Of a stretch of DNA of 40,637 bases, positions 1 through 11,300 are shown one piece after another. Source of the DNA: Tubiluchus corallicola (Eukaryota; Priapulida; Priapulimorpha; Priapulimorphida; Tubiluchidae). The stretch is from contig JAQGDQ010000190.1 in assembly GCA_030141605.1 (NCBI GenBank), forward strand, positions 374,001-414,637, written 5' to 3'. Within the stretch, counting starts at the first letter, position 1; each line of letters opens with the position of its first letter. The position numbers were made by a program, and so were the translations under genes. The notes under the pieces are model-generated. The model did not search any database. It was not told where the DNA came from and saw only the letters and a list, made by a program, of their open reading frames with translations.

Positions 1-101
1 GCAGTGGGAGTTGAGTATAGGTCCCTGCATAATTTTGTAAATCATAGATTATCTAATACATACATTAATTAAAATGCATCATACTTATTAGAATTATTCA
101 A

Positions 102-218
102 ATGGTTAATTAATTGAAGAATGTGTTGCTAAAAATTGTGGCCCAATCAGGATTTGAATCTGGATCTTTCTGTAGGGAAACCAATACACGCACTGAGATC
201 TTAAAATAACTACCCTGA
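102..218 (-). mobile_element. tRNA-derived SINE, degenerate copy 1
   Basis: On the minus strand this segment has a B-box-like AGATTCAAATCC (plus 150-161), preceded by a decayed A-box region near 196-212 and followed by CCACAATTTTTAGC and an AATTAATTGAAGAA tail. The same order occurs in the adjacent copy at 219-332 and in the copies at 5605-5710 and 11878-11972, so this is one family. The head is too decayed to be a working tRNA gene. Assignment to a named SINE family is not possible by eye. Confidence 0.55.
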
Positions 219-332
219 TAGTTAACTAATTGAAGAAGGGAAGCGGTGAAAAATTGTGGCGTAATCAGATACGAACCCAAGAACCTTGTGCTTTCAGGGT
301 ACACGCCCTGCTAGTTGAGTTACATGCTGAAG
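219..332 (-). mobile_element. tRNA-derived SINE, copy 2 (tandem with copy 1)
   Basis: The minus strand reads an A-box-like TAACTCAACTAG (plus 311-322), then about 35 bases later a B box GGTTCGTATCT (plus 267-277), then GCCACAATTTTTCACCGC and an ACTAATTGAAGAA tail. The A-to-B spacing is that of a tRNA. The tail repeats that of copy 1, so the two lie head to tail with a period of about 117 bases. This suggests local duplication or nested insertion. Confidence 0.65.
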
Positions 333-3314
333 CATTTACACGCTCATAATTATCAGTTATGTGTTTATTCTTTACAACTACTTAGCTGTCTGTGTGATTA
401 CACAATATACCTACTATCCACTTATTACGCTATTTTCTTAATCGAATTTCTCAACCACAGTCAAAATGCCTTAACATTTATAAAACTAGTATTCAAAAGA
501 TTGCTGTATACATGATTGTATGTACACATAGTTATACACATCCTTTAAAATACCACATCAAAAAAGTTTTAATACGACAAACGAAATTTATCATTGATTA
601 TGACGAATGGACCATGACTGATTAAGGAAACAGTGGAAATGAATGATCTAGTCTGAGTTTATGGATGAATACGCTAGCTACGTCATGATGCCGTACGCAT
701 TTTGGTTGAAAGGAACATTACCTCTACAATTCTCAATTTGTTTTGAAGTATGTTTGGTTAGATAATATCAAAATTTGATCAGGTTAGACAAATAGATTGC
801 ATTAAATCTTGTAAAATATTAGATTAAACTAGTCCAGAATGCGGAACATGGAGCTACTCACTGGGTTTTTTATGCCCAACTGCCTGGATACGTTATTTAT
901 ATCACCATTTATTGTTGTCATGCATTATCGACGAAATAGACCGCTTTATAAAGCTACTTCGCGAGTAACACAAAATAATTCAAATTCAGTGACAGAAAAG
1001 ACAAAAAATTTATATCCAGGCTTAGTAAAGGGTATCAGTACAGAACGACTGCACAAGTCATGGTCATCGCGTCACTAATTTTACACATGTGTAGTAAATT
1101 TATTGCCAGTTCTTTAAATAAACTAAAATATTTATCTTTTGCTTGTCAATAAGAATAATCTTTAAGAAATATCACTATTTTACTATTTATTGCAAAGCAA
1201 ATTAGCACATATTTCAATATAACCGTAGTGAAAAAACAGATTTTTTTTACCAAATGCTATAAAAGCTTGAAAATCCTCATCTCTTAGATGCTGCCTATAC
1301 TATTCGACCCTGAGTATTGATACACAGCGTAGGTAAGTACACAACTCAAAATAATCAATGTATATCTCAAATAATAATAAACATTTTTTGCGAAATAGAC
1401 CTGAGTAAGTATATACCCGCTGGGGGTTTGCTGCTCATGAGGGAATTTTTTAAAAATTAGGAACTTAGCTCAGCTCGGACATTGTGTGTTACATCATATG
1501 ATCAATAACCAATGTAGATAAATAGAAAACGCAAAATAACCAAAGTGTATCTCAAATAATAACAAATATTTTTTAATGAAATAGATCTACAGATAACAAT
1601 TATTATAGGCCCCTATAAATGACTGTGCATAACGCACGTTACGTTACTGAATGATCAATCTAGTCACCTAACTGCTACAATTACTATCTTTACATCAAAA
1701 CTGAAAAGTTAAATTTTATTTACATGTTAAAAGATACCTAGACAATTATAATGTATTAGTTAAACACCAGGAGTAAACACACTATACCTATACATGTAAA
1801 ATAACAGTCCGATAATGTATCATTTAATTAAAGCTATACAACACTGCTTTCACTGAGCCTGCCCTTTTTATTTTTAGTGAAGTAAAGAATATATCACTGA
1901 TATGTATTTTAACGTGCAACATTGCATACTATCTCATCATCACAATGCAATGGCCTTTTTAAACACCGTTAACACTTTGCAGAACATACACTGCCCGTCG
2001 CGTACTTCCTAGAACCGGATTTAGTGTAAGCTGTTAGATCACTGTGAGTAATGGACTTCCGTGACTACCTCCCGCATGTGCTCTCAGAAAATCCACATAG
2101 CACAATTGTAGTATAGATACAGATATAGATACAAATAGGGATAAACAGAACACATATCCGTTCTGTATTTACTTCTTACACTCTGTTAGTACAGCAGAGC
2201 CCTGACCACTTTTTATTGCATGCGGGTCTCTGATATGGATTTTATATGAAAACCGGGCACAGTGAAACCGGACACTAAAGCGGTGGACGAATGCCGCCTT
2301 TGTAATTAGTTAATCGTTTAGTGGTCAGTTTCACCGTGTGCGGTTTTCATATAAAATCCATAACGTGATTATTTAACTTTATTGCAAGACGTAGAAAATG
2401 TACGCTTCTTTTACATCTCACTATTACTTAACCAACATGTGTAATAGACTATTATGTGTTACGTCACACAATTACGTATTCAATCAGTGTGTTTCTCTTA
2501 ATCCGTAACTAAGGAATTTTGTTAGGCCACTTGTTGGTCAAGAGCTTTTTCCAGAGACTTTTCTGAAAAGTCCCTTATTTCTTTAGTTGTCTCACTTTTA
2601 ACGTGTTAACTTTTCCGTTAAACAAAATAGGTCTATAAAAATTGTATAATCAACATTGTAAATGTAGTCTGTATTAGTGTTGTGTACCAGTCAGCTTTGT
2701 TTAATTTTAAATCAATGCCGTTTGCGTTTATGTAACATTATCAGTCCACCTTTTATTTACGTAACTCTATATCTGTGATGTGGCTTAATATATTCAAATT
2801 TTATTTACATGTAAAACAATTCCCTGCAAATAGAGGGACACCTTCTTGTAAATATTTGTTCTTTCTTTTAAAAAAGAATTATAAATATAAGGAGGCTCAG
2901 TTAAAGCAGACAGGATTCGAGGTTTGCTTTGAAAAGGCAATTTGTTGTTTCTAAAAGTTTACAAGAAATGAACAAGCCGGTACATCCTAACTGACACTTC
3001 AGAGATGTAGAAACTTAAAAGTCAAAGGTCACAGTCCTAGATTCTTAGTCTATGGTTTTAAGCCAACTTGTGACTTAGTGAAAACAGCACTATAAGAAGT
3101 TCTTAAAGAAATCCAAGATACCTGGACGATGCTTACAACAGAAAAACAGCAAGGAGTTGAGTCATCAAAGTTGAAGGAAGATATTTTAGCTGGACATTGT
3201 CAGATCTTTATTGGATGGTTCAAGGTCAGGTGCAAAAATTATTGCCTATCAGATACTGCAAGAAGTCGAGCAAGCAAACCTGGTTAACTTTACACAATAG
3301 CAGATGGGAGAAAC
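333..3314. other. AT-rich intergenic stretch
   Basis: No gene is supported here. Short open frames at 839-1078 and 3197-3415 lack splice context and recognisable motifs. The stretch contains a diverged local duplication (1343-1403 resembles 1528-1589, both around TATCTCAAATAATAA) and the foldback element at 2234-2362. The remainder is unremarkable AT-rich DNA. Confidence 0.6.
2234..2362. mobile_element. Foldback / MITE-like inverted-repeat element
   Basis: About 46 bases starting TATGGATTTTATATGAAAAC (2234) are repeated in inverted orientation ending at 2362, with roughly five mismatches. A 38-base spacer separates the arms. Such near-perfect long arms with a small loop are typical of a nonautonomous foldback or MITE element. 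No target-site duplication is obvious and no transposase is present, so the superfamily is unknown. Confidence 0.6.
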
Positions 3315-3320
3315 TTTATT
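3315..3320 (-). terminator. Candidate poly(A) signal of the TMEM47-like gene
   Basis: AATAAA on the minus strand, about 220 bases after the stop codon at 3542. It is a canonical hexamer, but such hexamers are frequent by chance in AT-rich DNA. Confidence 0.4.
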
Positions 3321-3541
3321 ACCGTGGCATTCATGATCGTGTGAGTGTTTCAAGTGAAACGGAAGTTTGTGTTCCCTTAGGCGTCCACCCGGTTAAAGAG
3401 TGTAGTTTCCCATAAATATTGTAATATAATAATAATAAAAATAAAAAAGAGAAAAAGTGTGCCCTATGAACACATAATCTCAGCTGGTTTAAGCTGATTC
3501 ACGTTGGTTCAAAAATGATTAGATATCTAATATAGCAGTGT

Positions 3542-3756
3542 TCATGCTTCTGGTATCATTTGTCGTTCTTTATAAAACACTTCCTCCTCGTCAACTCCGT
3601 CAAATATCAAAAAGATGGCGCCGAAAAAGAGGCACAGCGCAGCCGCCCATGCTAGTCCATATGCCCAACCAAATGACCACTTTTTGTAGAAAAGAGTATC
3701 CATTTCCTGAGAAAACTTGCAGGGGAAGATTACTAGGGATGTAAGCAAGAAGGCCA
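3542..3756 (-). CDS. TMEM47: TMEM47-like gene, exon 4 (last coding exon)
   Basis: The acceptor follows a pyrimidine tract (TTTTTTTCCAG) at 3757. Phase 1 entry makes the split codon GTG (V134). The exon codes for the end of helix 3, the second extracellular loop (FSQEMDTLFYKKWS), helix 4 and a short acidic tail rich in D/E, then stops with TGA at 3542-3544. Confidence 0.88.
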
Positions 3757-6700
3757 CTGGAAAAAAACAGAAAAATAAACGCGAGTAATACTGCGCACAC
3801 TTTACTGCTAATCATAAATAGCTATACAATAAATTACACTTAATTATAACAGGTGAGTGGTCACGCGAGTGTGACAATAGTCCATCATTCTACGATGATA
3901 TCAACGAATGATACTTTGATCAGTTGTGCGTTGGAACCGAAGTTACACAATATATAGGCTGGTTGTGAATGAGTGGGCGGTCTCAGTTGTAATCATTAAC
4001 TGAATTTTGCAAATCTTGAAAAATACATGTGAAAAAGTTGAAACCCTTACAAGGACGCCGTAATCGGCAGAGCTATAATATTTTTATGAGGCTCGATCAA
4101 CCAAAAAGTTTAGAGATCAATAGAGAGCTGCAACAAGGTCAATACACTTTACTGAATTTGCAATAATAATTACAGAATGTTATGCAGCCATTTGAACATA
4201 GAAAAGCTGATGTGGAAATGTTAGTCATCAGGTGGAAGTGCATCGAGGAAGGTGGCGAACGTTTGTAAAAGTCTACCAGCAAAGAAGATATTGTCATTAG
4301 TCAGATTTTCACTAAGAGAATTCTCAAAAGAGATTTCAATTCAACTAATTGAATTTTTTCAAACATTTTGCTTTGTTTGTTTTAAAAAATAAAAAAAATG
4401 TAAACTGTGAAGTGACTTTCGAGACATCACGTATAACACTTAAAAAAGTAAAAAAGGAAGTTTAGGTTACCTCCAAATAGCATCAAGTACATGGATAACT
4501 TGTAGAAGATTTTTTTCAATTTGCGGTCTCTGGTGCAGAGGCCTACTCCTACGACGATGGTTGCTATGATATTGGCTACAATGCACAATATGCACAATGC
4601 TGCTACTGCCTTTAACCAACCTAAGATGATAATGAACATTGTTATTTAAAAAATTATACAATCGCCAAGCATGCTCACAGTAGTATACACTTGTACGGAA
4701 CATCTAGTAATTACAAAATGCAATAAATAAATATATTAATGATTTAACTTTCTTGTTTTTAGTTTTGCAAGCTAGTGGCAGTCAGGAACCGGTTCAGCAA
4801 GTTGTCGAAGCCTTAAGTTCAGAAAATGGCGCTGGGTGATACTCGAATTGGATATTGCGGTTGTGAATGTGAACTAATGTGACATATCCTAAAAAGTGAT
4901 GTCTCTATCTTGTTATCCTTACAACCAACTGGCAGTTTTGAAAAAAATCATCAGATTAATAGAATGACTGCAATATTTGTACTACTTTCTTATAATTCCA
5001 CTCCAGAAAGTGTTACAATGCAGGGTCTTTTGTATTTTGCAACAAGGATTGTTTTTTTTAAATTCGGTAATAATTATAGGGTTTCGTGGATACTTTTCTA
5101 CAAACCTACTTTTACAAGAACTGTCTTTATATACTAAGAGTTTAATATATCAATTTAGATTAACAACAATCTATTTTTTCTCTATTTTATCTTACACCAT
5201 CGCCAGTCGCTGGGGCATAATTCCTCATCTGAAGTGATTTATTGCCTTGCTTGGATTCTTTTCGAAAAAGTCATTCAATACACGATAATAACAATAAAAT
5301 GACGGCAACGACACCAATTTTAATGTTTACGACACTCAAAGACGACAACAACAATAACACCAACAACAAACGTTGTAAATAAAATGTTAAAAATATACAA
5401 CATTAACAAATTTTCGTACTTATCGTGTGTATTATTATAAATATCAAGAAATTTTCGGCTAAATCAAACTACGAGTATTTAGACACTTTTCTCAAATGAC
5501 CTGGCAACTAACAATATCATTAATTATTATGACTGTGATAGCCAGAGTTTATGAGCCATTGCGGTTTATTTTAATAATTATATATTACACACTGCAGGTA
5601 ATGAGTAAGAGAAAGGAGACGCTGAAAAATTGTGGAGTGGTCGGGATATGAACCCTAGGCCTGGGACTAGTATTTCCATGCTCTGCCAGCTGAGCTACTA
5701 GTCGGAAGCAGGCCCGATATTTCCTCCTTGTAGCAAAGCAATTTCATGTTGAAGTTTCGTATTTATGATGAGATGCATAGAGTGCATATTATTACATTTT
5801 ATAGTATAGACGCAGGATGACTGCAAGAATTATAGCCATGAGTTTGCATGGCTGCATAGACAATCTTCAAATAGTAACAGGTCAAAAGGCGTCATCTTGA
5901 TCGCGTTTTTAATTTTATATTTCTGAAGGTAGTTACTGTGTCTCGAGAATATCGAGCGTCAAGACGTCAGACATACTCTTGTGCTACAAGGCAGTGCTTA
6001 TGTGTTGAAAGAGGTGTTCATATCATTAACGTAACAAGAAGAATTCCATCTTTGAAGGATATCTTTAGGAGGCTTTCTGATGTTTTGTAGCCAGGAGTTT
6101 TCTGTAGCCAGCTGTACCTCGAAAACATTGTGGTTTTTACAGTTATAATTATCATAAATTGTTATTATGATTATTAAAATGCAAATCTGTATGTAATTCA
6201 CAGCTGAGATCGTTTAAACCACAAGAAAACACTCCTCATAAATAAAGCTTAAAAATTCGTCTCGAAATTTTATATCACTTACATGCTGTCTTATTGGAAA
6301 TAGAGCTTACGTTAACAGCAACGCTGTATAAAACTTGTAAATTTAAATTCCCGCGATAACTGTTAGGCGCAGCCATTTTAACGTAAGTCGTTTGCTACAA
6401 GTTAGAAAAAATAATCACAGCATTCCTTGCACACTTTTCACTAACTAATCGAAAGTATAAATTACTTTATCTTGTCAAGAAGATCGATAATGTGTTTTTG
6501 GTGAACAAATGGTGCACACTGGGATGGTGACGCAGTGCTGGTGGCGCGAATATTTTAAATTATTAAAAAAAAATTCAGTTACATAAGTCATTCAGCTAAG
6601 CATAGTGCTGAATAATATAACTTTGTGTAAAAAGTTTTTTAAGTCGTACTTTAAATTTCCCCTTTCTTCCCCTTTAAACTTTAAAGCTAGAGAGCTAGAT

Positions 6701-9700
6701 TTTACAGAAATGCGGGGGGGGGGGGGGCAGCAGGTGACATAATAGCATTTGACGGTAAAACGAATTGATACTGAAATCCCTTAAGACTAAGAGAATGTGC
6801 GAGTTGCGAGGCTGTATACAATTCTGTTGGATACACAAAACTTAGGTCTACGATTTGAACTGCGTAGCTAAATGAATTACTCAGTAAATTTTACTCTCAT
6901 TAACAGTTCGGACTTGCCGTTCCACAGTATAGTTCCGATAAAAGTAAAGAATAAATAAAAAAAGAAAAAATCTTTTATGCGCATAAGAGTGAAGGAATGG
7001 TGTCCTGGTGACTGGGTGGGAAGTTAGTTGCTGGCTTAGGGGTGCGCTTCTTTGGTTGTGTACGTGTGATTGTGAGTTGCTGGGAGTTGACTGGCCGAGG
7101 AGTGGGCAAACGTTTATGTACATATGCTTTCGTATCTTCTTGACAAGCTTGATTTTAGCTTGTTCAGAAAAACTTGCTAGCACAACAGCCTGCGTTAAAC
7201 AGGCCTCAAATAGGTGTATAACCAAAATTTGGCTCAGCTACGACAGCTGAGTTTTACACTTTCTCGCGAAAAACGACCATACTCCATTATTTGACTGTCT
7301 AATTCGCAAATGACTTATCTAACTTGCATTCAATCAAAATAAGAATTTTACATTAATTTGAGGCAAATTAAAAAAGAGAGAAAGTCGAGGCAAAAGTAGA
7401 AAAGTATGCATTATTGCACTAACAGTTCTAAAAGCTCCAAGCTGAATGACGCCTGTTAACTGAACATTTTATATCTTACCTGACTCACCTGAACTCCACA
7501 AGCGCAGCACGTAACAAAAGCAGGATGCTATATTTCAATTAATTTTGTTGTTCAATTGCGCTAAAAATCACTAAGAGCAGAATTTTAATAACCCAAAGTG
7601 ACTTACAAGAACTGATACATTTTAGAAAAACTCAGTCATGTGCCTTGCAGGCTTAATTATGATTTACAGCATGATAAATTTTTCCATTTAATTTCACAAT
7701 AAAATTGATTCCCAAACGAAAAAGTGCAGATTATTTTAGAAAAACCGCAAATGGCTCCAAATTGAAAAAATATGCATTTAATATTTCAGTTAATATGCCA
7801 CATTTTGTAGGCATAAGCGAAATCCTTCAATTGTTTTACTACACTGCTGGATTAAAATGAAAATTTAATTCGCCGCCCCCGGTGGGGTTCGGGGCTTATA
7901 TTGGAGCGAAAACCATGTATTTTCCCCGGTTTTAGGCCTTTAATGACCGAATAAAGCTGAGTTCAGTAAGCAGTTTTTTTACTGTTTTTCGCCATTAACG
8001 ATACAAAATTTAGGTCTTAATTAAAAAAAACAGTAATTGCTTTTTAATCAACGAATTAATTGTTTTTCATCAGCTAGCTTTTATACATTACTCGGTATAA
8101 GCTTTGGTCTATTTTCAGCATTTAGCCGAATCACAGAGCAAACGAAGTAAGCTAAGGTGCATTATCTTCAATTTACATGTTGACATACTTCTGTCAAAGA
8201 CTATTACGTCAATTAATCACAGAAAAATTTTGTTACACCATAGTGCACCTTTACAACATGTTACACCATAGTGACTAAAGCAAAATTAGTTACTATGCGG
8301 TAAAATGAGTTGTGCACAAACGTTTTTCTTTTTTCCTGAAAAGTGGCAAGAAAAGTGGGTCGCAGCACGTTATCATGAAGTGGCAGTAGCAGTTCAGTAC
8401 AATTATAAACTACTTGCGTCCATTGTTATCATCTACAGTTCAATTTTTCAAACTGAAAGATGGAAATTGTGTTACTAGCATGCATTACGGATAGGCTTAC
8501 AATTAATTAAATGGGGAGACTACTAATTGTGCGACCCGGCGAAACATTGTTTTTTTTTCTTTAGGTGCGGGGTCTGTAATTTGAGGTTCCCGGTCTGCGA
8601 CCCTAACAGACGCTGAGCACTTTAAGCACTGGCTGGAACCAATTTTAAACATTCAAATTAGTTGTCGGAAAACAGGATTGTTTTTACTGTTTACAAAAGA
8701 ACATGTAACGTTTGCGAGTTATAAAACTCACCATCAGGATCAGTTATCGTTGAGCATCCTTCATCAGGTGGTGTGTCAAACGGATACGGGTGTATATCCT
8801 CAGAAGTCGTATTCTCTGGGAGCTCTGCTACGCATTTCTTCCATATGCCTTGTCTGTAGGCGTTTGTCTGTAGCCAGAACGTACTAGCTAGACACACCAT
8901 TAGCATCACCAGTGTGAGGCAGCAGCAGATGAAAGATATTACCTGAAAGAAATCACTTATCAGAATAAGACAAGAATGAAGCGTAAGGCAAACCAAATAA
9001 ATAGATAAATAAACAAGAGGTAAACAACTAAGCAAGTAATCACGAAGAACAGTAAAGTAGTCAGGTAGGAAACAAGCAAACAAAAAGTTGATGAAACTCG
9101 GTTAATTAATTAAGAAAATCGACAAGAAGCTGATATCGGAGGGCGCAGAAAAAATGCCCCAAAGTTTAGACTACCATAATATTAGAAGCAAGCGCCCTGC
9201 AAAGTTGAAATTTCAGAGCATGATACTACAATACATTGTCTTTTGGCTGCGAAAATTACAGTTTGTTGCTTTAGTGGTTTTTAAGTTATGGCCGAAAAGC
9301 TCTTGCACATTAAAAATTTCATTGCTGGAACAGTGCCAGCCAAATCATCTATTGAAAAGCAGCCATGCTGAGGTATAAAACACTTAATAGATGGCAGCAA
9401 AATCACTTAAATCACTTTACATCATTGTCATCATCACCATGAAACATAAAGAACTAAAATATTTATCCATAAAAATGGGACTTAATCCTCTGGCCTACAG
9501 TATTTCATGTTCCCTTAAAGAGAATAAGTATGACGGTCACGCAGAGCCGTTTGATGCAGAGGAACTAAAAGGCAAAAACTAGGAAATTGTAAATTGTGTT
9601 AGCTGTTGGAACAAACGCCTTCTAGTTTGCATTGAAAATGGTGGACACGTAGAGTACTTGCTGTAAATTTTAACAATAGTGACAATAGAAACGTTTTCCG

Positions 9701-11203
9701 GTATTTATTCTTTTGACTTTTTGTTTTAAATGTTCTGCATGTTTGGAGAAATCTAAGGGGATGACCAGAACTTGGCGTTTACACGAAAGCCTTTGTAACA
9801 TCAATGTAATAAGTTTCAAGTGATTCCGTTATATTCTTATAATAATGTCAATAAGAGAAAGATCAGAAGGGAAAATCATCAAGCACGCGAATCCACAAAA
9901 AACAAAACAACTAACTATAAAACAAAAGGTAGGTCAAAAGTTTGTGACCAGCAGAAATCTAAAGGCAGCCAGATGGCAGGGAAGTAAAGAAGGAATGGTC
10001 ATGAACTAAGTAGACCTTGTTTTTTAAAAATTTCTTTTTCTCGAAACGAACGGCTTCGTGAGTGAAAAAGCTGCATCAGGTATTGATCACTAGTCAAAGG
10101 TCATTGTTCTGTAGAGTTAGGTAGCTATGTAACAGGAACTAAGAAAGAGGTGGAAAAAAAGCCAAGCAAACAGGCAGAGCCAGGCAAAAATTTTAAAATG
10201 TGCATTTTTAATGTAAAATGGCTATGCCTAATTTTTAACCTATTATTATTATTATTATTATTATTTATTGTTATTATTATGAAAAGGAAACCACAAAAGC
10301 AAGTAATTTATTAGGAACAAATACCTGCTTAATATTTATTTAACGATAGGCAAGCAAATAAGAAATGGGCCACTAAAACAACTGACTAATTTGGTCCCAT
10401 ATTATGGCAACCAAATAGAGTTAAATAGGCAAAGTGTAGACTGGATGACGGTTGCTGCTGGAGCCAGAGGATGGTTGTGTTATAGACAGGAAAACGAAAA
10501 TTAGAACAGAATTTGGAAAAATCAGAGATAAGCAGGAAAATAAGAGGTAGATAAATATAAGGAAAGGTAGGCACCATATAAGAATAAGAACCAGCAAGCA
10601 TATGTATAATTTTAAAAGCGATTAAGTAAATCAAATGTATTTTAGGCAACAGGTAGGCAAAGAAAGCAGTCAAATATGAATGACATGCGATACGACAAAG
10701 ATGTGTACGATAAATTTGTTCTCGGAACTTACAACCGGGAAAGTTGGCTAGAATTCGGCAAACAAAGGTGCGCTAAAAGAAAATAGCTAATCTCTGATTT
10801 GAAATGAAAATCTCACCGAGTACTGTGTTGTTTGCGTTCTGAGCCAAGGTACAAAAATATTAGTAATAGAAGCTAAAATAATAAAAATAATTCCTACTAT
10901 GCATATGCGCTGCACGATAAATCATTAATGACTATGATGATGATGAAAAATGTGTTCTATGAGAACGGCGGCTTCAGTGAAGCCAAGTCACTGACTCAGC
11001 ATACCACTGTCCATTAATCACTTCTATTAAAAACAACTCTGTGATTGAGAGAAGTAGCGATGGATATCACTGATGCAGCTTAAATTCTGAAAGTTTAGAT
11101 TTCATACAGTAACTACTGAAGCTCAAGAAACTGACCACATAAATGTTACTCATGATATAATTACCTGCAATGTTCGTGCAACTTTTTTCCGCACCTTTAT
11201 CAT
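3542..11203 (-). CDS. TMEM47: TMEM47-like four-helix membrane protein (PMP22/claudin superfamily), four coding exons
   Basis: Coding exons on the minus strand are 11165-11203, 8732-8942, 4471-4620 and 3542-3756. All introns are GT-AG and the phases (0, 1, 1) join into 204 residues. Helix 1 (about 14-35) is followed by W36, then the superfamily signature GIWKKC at 45-50 with a second loop cysteine at 76 and a likely N-glycan at N57. Helices 2 (about 87-109), 3 (124-148) and 4 (162-186) follow, and the last contains FGWAYGLAW. The fourth-helix motif, the PCKF segment after helix 3 and the length agree with TMEM47 (about 181 residues in human), a junction-associated relative of claudins; this comparison is from memory. 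Expected site is the plasma membrane at cell contacts. It could instead be another invertebrate claudin-like protein. The C-terminus, ending IPEA, is not an obvious PDZ ligand. Confidence 0.88.
4471..4620 (-). CDS. TMEM47: TMEM47-like gene, exon 3
   Basis: The acceptor is CATCTTAG before 4620 and the donor GGAG|GTAACC after 4471. It is 150 bases long, phase 1 in and phase 1 out. It codes for helix 2 (AVAALCILCIVANIIATIVV), a basic intracellular loop (CTRDRKLKK) and the start of helix 3. Confidence 0.88.
5605..5710 (-). mobile_element. tRNA-derived SINE, best-preserved copy (intron 2 of the TMEM47-like gene)
   Basis: The minus strand carries a clear A box TAGCTCAGCTGG (plus 5686-5697) and a B box GGTTCATATCC (plus 5644-5654) with tRNA-like spacing. 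CCACAATTTTTCAGCGTCTC then follows, the body shared with the copies at 102-332 and 11878-11972. It has no proper acceptor-stem pairing and no anticodon arm, so it is not a functional tRNA gene. It lies in the same direction as the host transcript. Confidence 0.75.
6215..6582 (+). repeat. Unclassified dispersed repeat, copy A
   Basis: This stretch aligns by eye, with gaps, to 23303-23700 in the same orientation. Shared blocks include TTGTAAATTTAAA, CACTGGGATG and TTAAATTATTAA in the same order and at similar spacing. It lies inside intron 2 of the TMEM47-like gene. No coding capacity or terminal repeats are visible, so its class is unknown. Confidence 0.55.
6714..6727 (+). repeat. Poly-G run (14 G)
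   Basis: Fourteen uninterrupted G residues within intron 2 of the TMEM47-like gene. Such runs are prone to length error in sequencing. Confidence 0.9.
8261..8302. repeat. Imperfect hairpin
   Basis: TTACACCATAGTGACT at 8261-8276 is repeated inverted at 8287-8302 with three mismatches around a short spacer. A second direct copy of TTACACCATAGTG lies just upstream, starting at 8233. It sits in intron 2 of the TMEM47-like gene. Confidence 0.45.
8732..8942 (-). CDS. TMEM47: TMEM47-like gene, exon 2
   Basis: The acceptor is TTTCTTTCAG before 8942 and the donor GATG|GTGAGT after 8732. It is 211 bases long, phase 0 in and phase 1 out. It codes for helix 1 and the first extracellular loop with the GIWKKC signature, the second cysteine and the NTT glycosylation sequon. 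Confidence 0.9.
10241..10280 (+). repeat. (TTA)n microsatellite
   Basis: About 13 TTA units with two interruptions, in intron 1 of the TMEM47-like gene. The rest of introns 1 and 2 (4621-8731 and 8943-11164) apart from the repeats listed is plain AT-rich DNA. Confidence 0.9.
11165..11203 (-). CDS. TMEM47: TMEM47-like gene, exon 1 (13-codon start exon)
   Basis: The exon reads MIKVRKKVARTLQ and ends at CAG|GTAATT, phase 0, matching the phase 0 entry of exon 2. It supplies a basic cytoplasmic N-terminus directly ahead of helix 1, as expected for a multipass protein without a cleaved signal. The exon is too short to be found by ORF length. It was found by looking upstream for an ATG followed by an in-phase donor, so another start exon remains possible. 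Confidence 0.7.
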
Positions 11204-11300
11204 TTTTATAATAACGGCACTTGCGCATGCGTTGTCCTGATCTGTTTCGAGTTTTAGTAATTTTTGCGCATCAGAGGTCCGATTTCAGAGTTACCCCTTT
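11204..11300 (-). promoter_or_regulatory. Possible 5' UTR/promoter of the TMEM47-like gene with an NRF1-like palindrome
   Basis: TGCGCATGCG (11222-11231) lies about 20 bases upstream of the proposed ATG. It resembles most of the NRF-1 consensus (a GCGCA/TGCGC palindrome), which commonly marks start sites of animal genes. No TATA box or transcription start can be placed. The assignment depends on exon 1 being correct. Confidence 0.25.

Noticed and set aside
3600-3815. Alternative minus-strand frame over exon 4 of the TMEM47-like gene
   Set aside because: Only the frame ending at 3542 matches the exon phases and helix 4 motif; the other is a shadow.
5644-5697. Functional tRNA gene on the minus strand
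   Set aside because: A and B boxes are present but there is no pairing acceptor stem or anticodon arm, and the sequence continues into the SINE body.
6881-7250. Overlapping open frames on both strands of 80-114 codons
   Set aside because: They lie in intron 2 of the TMEM47-like gene, with no motifs or splice context.
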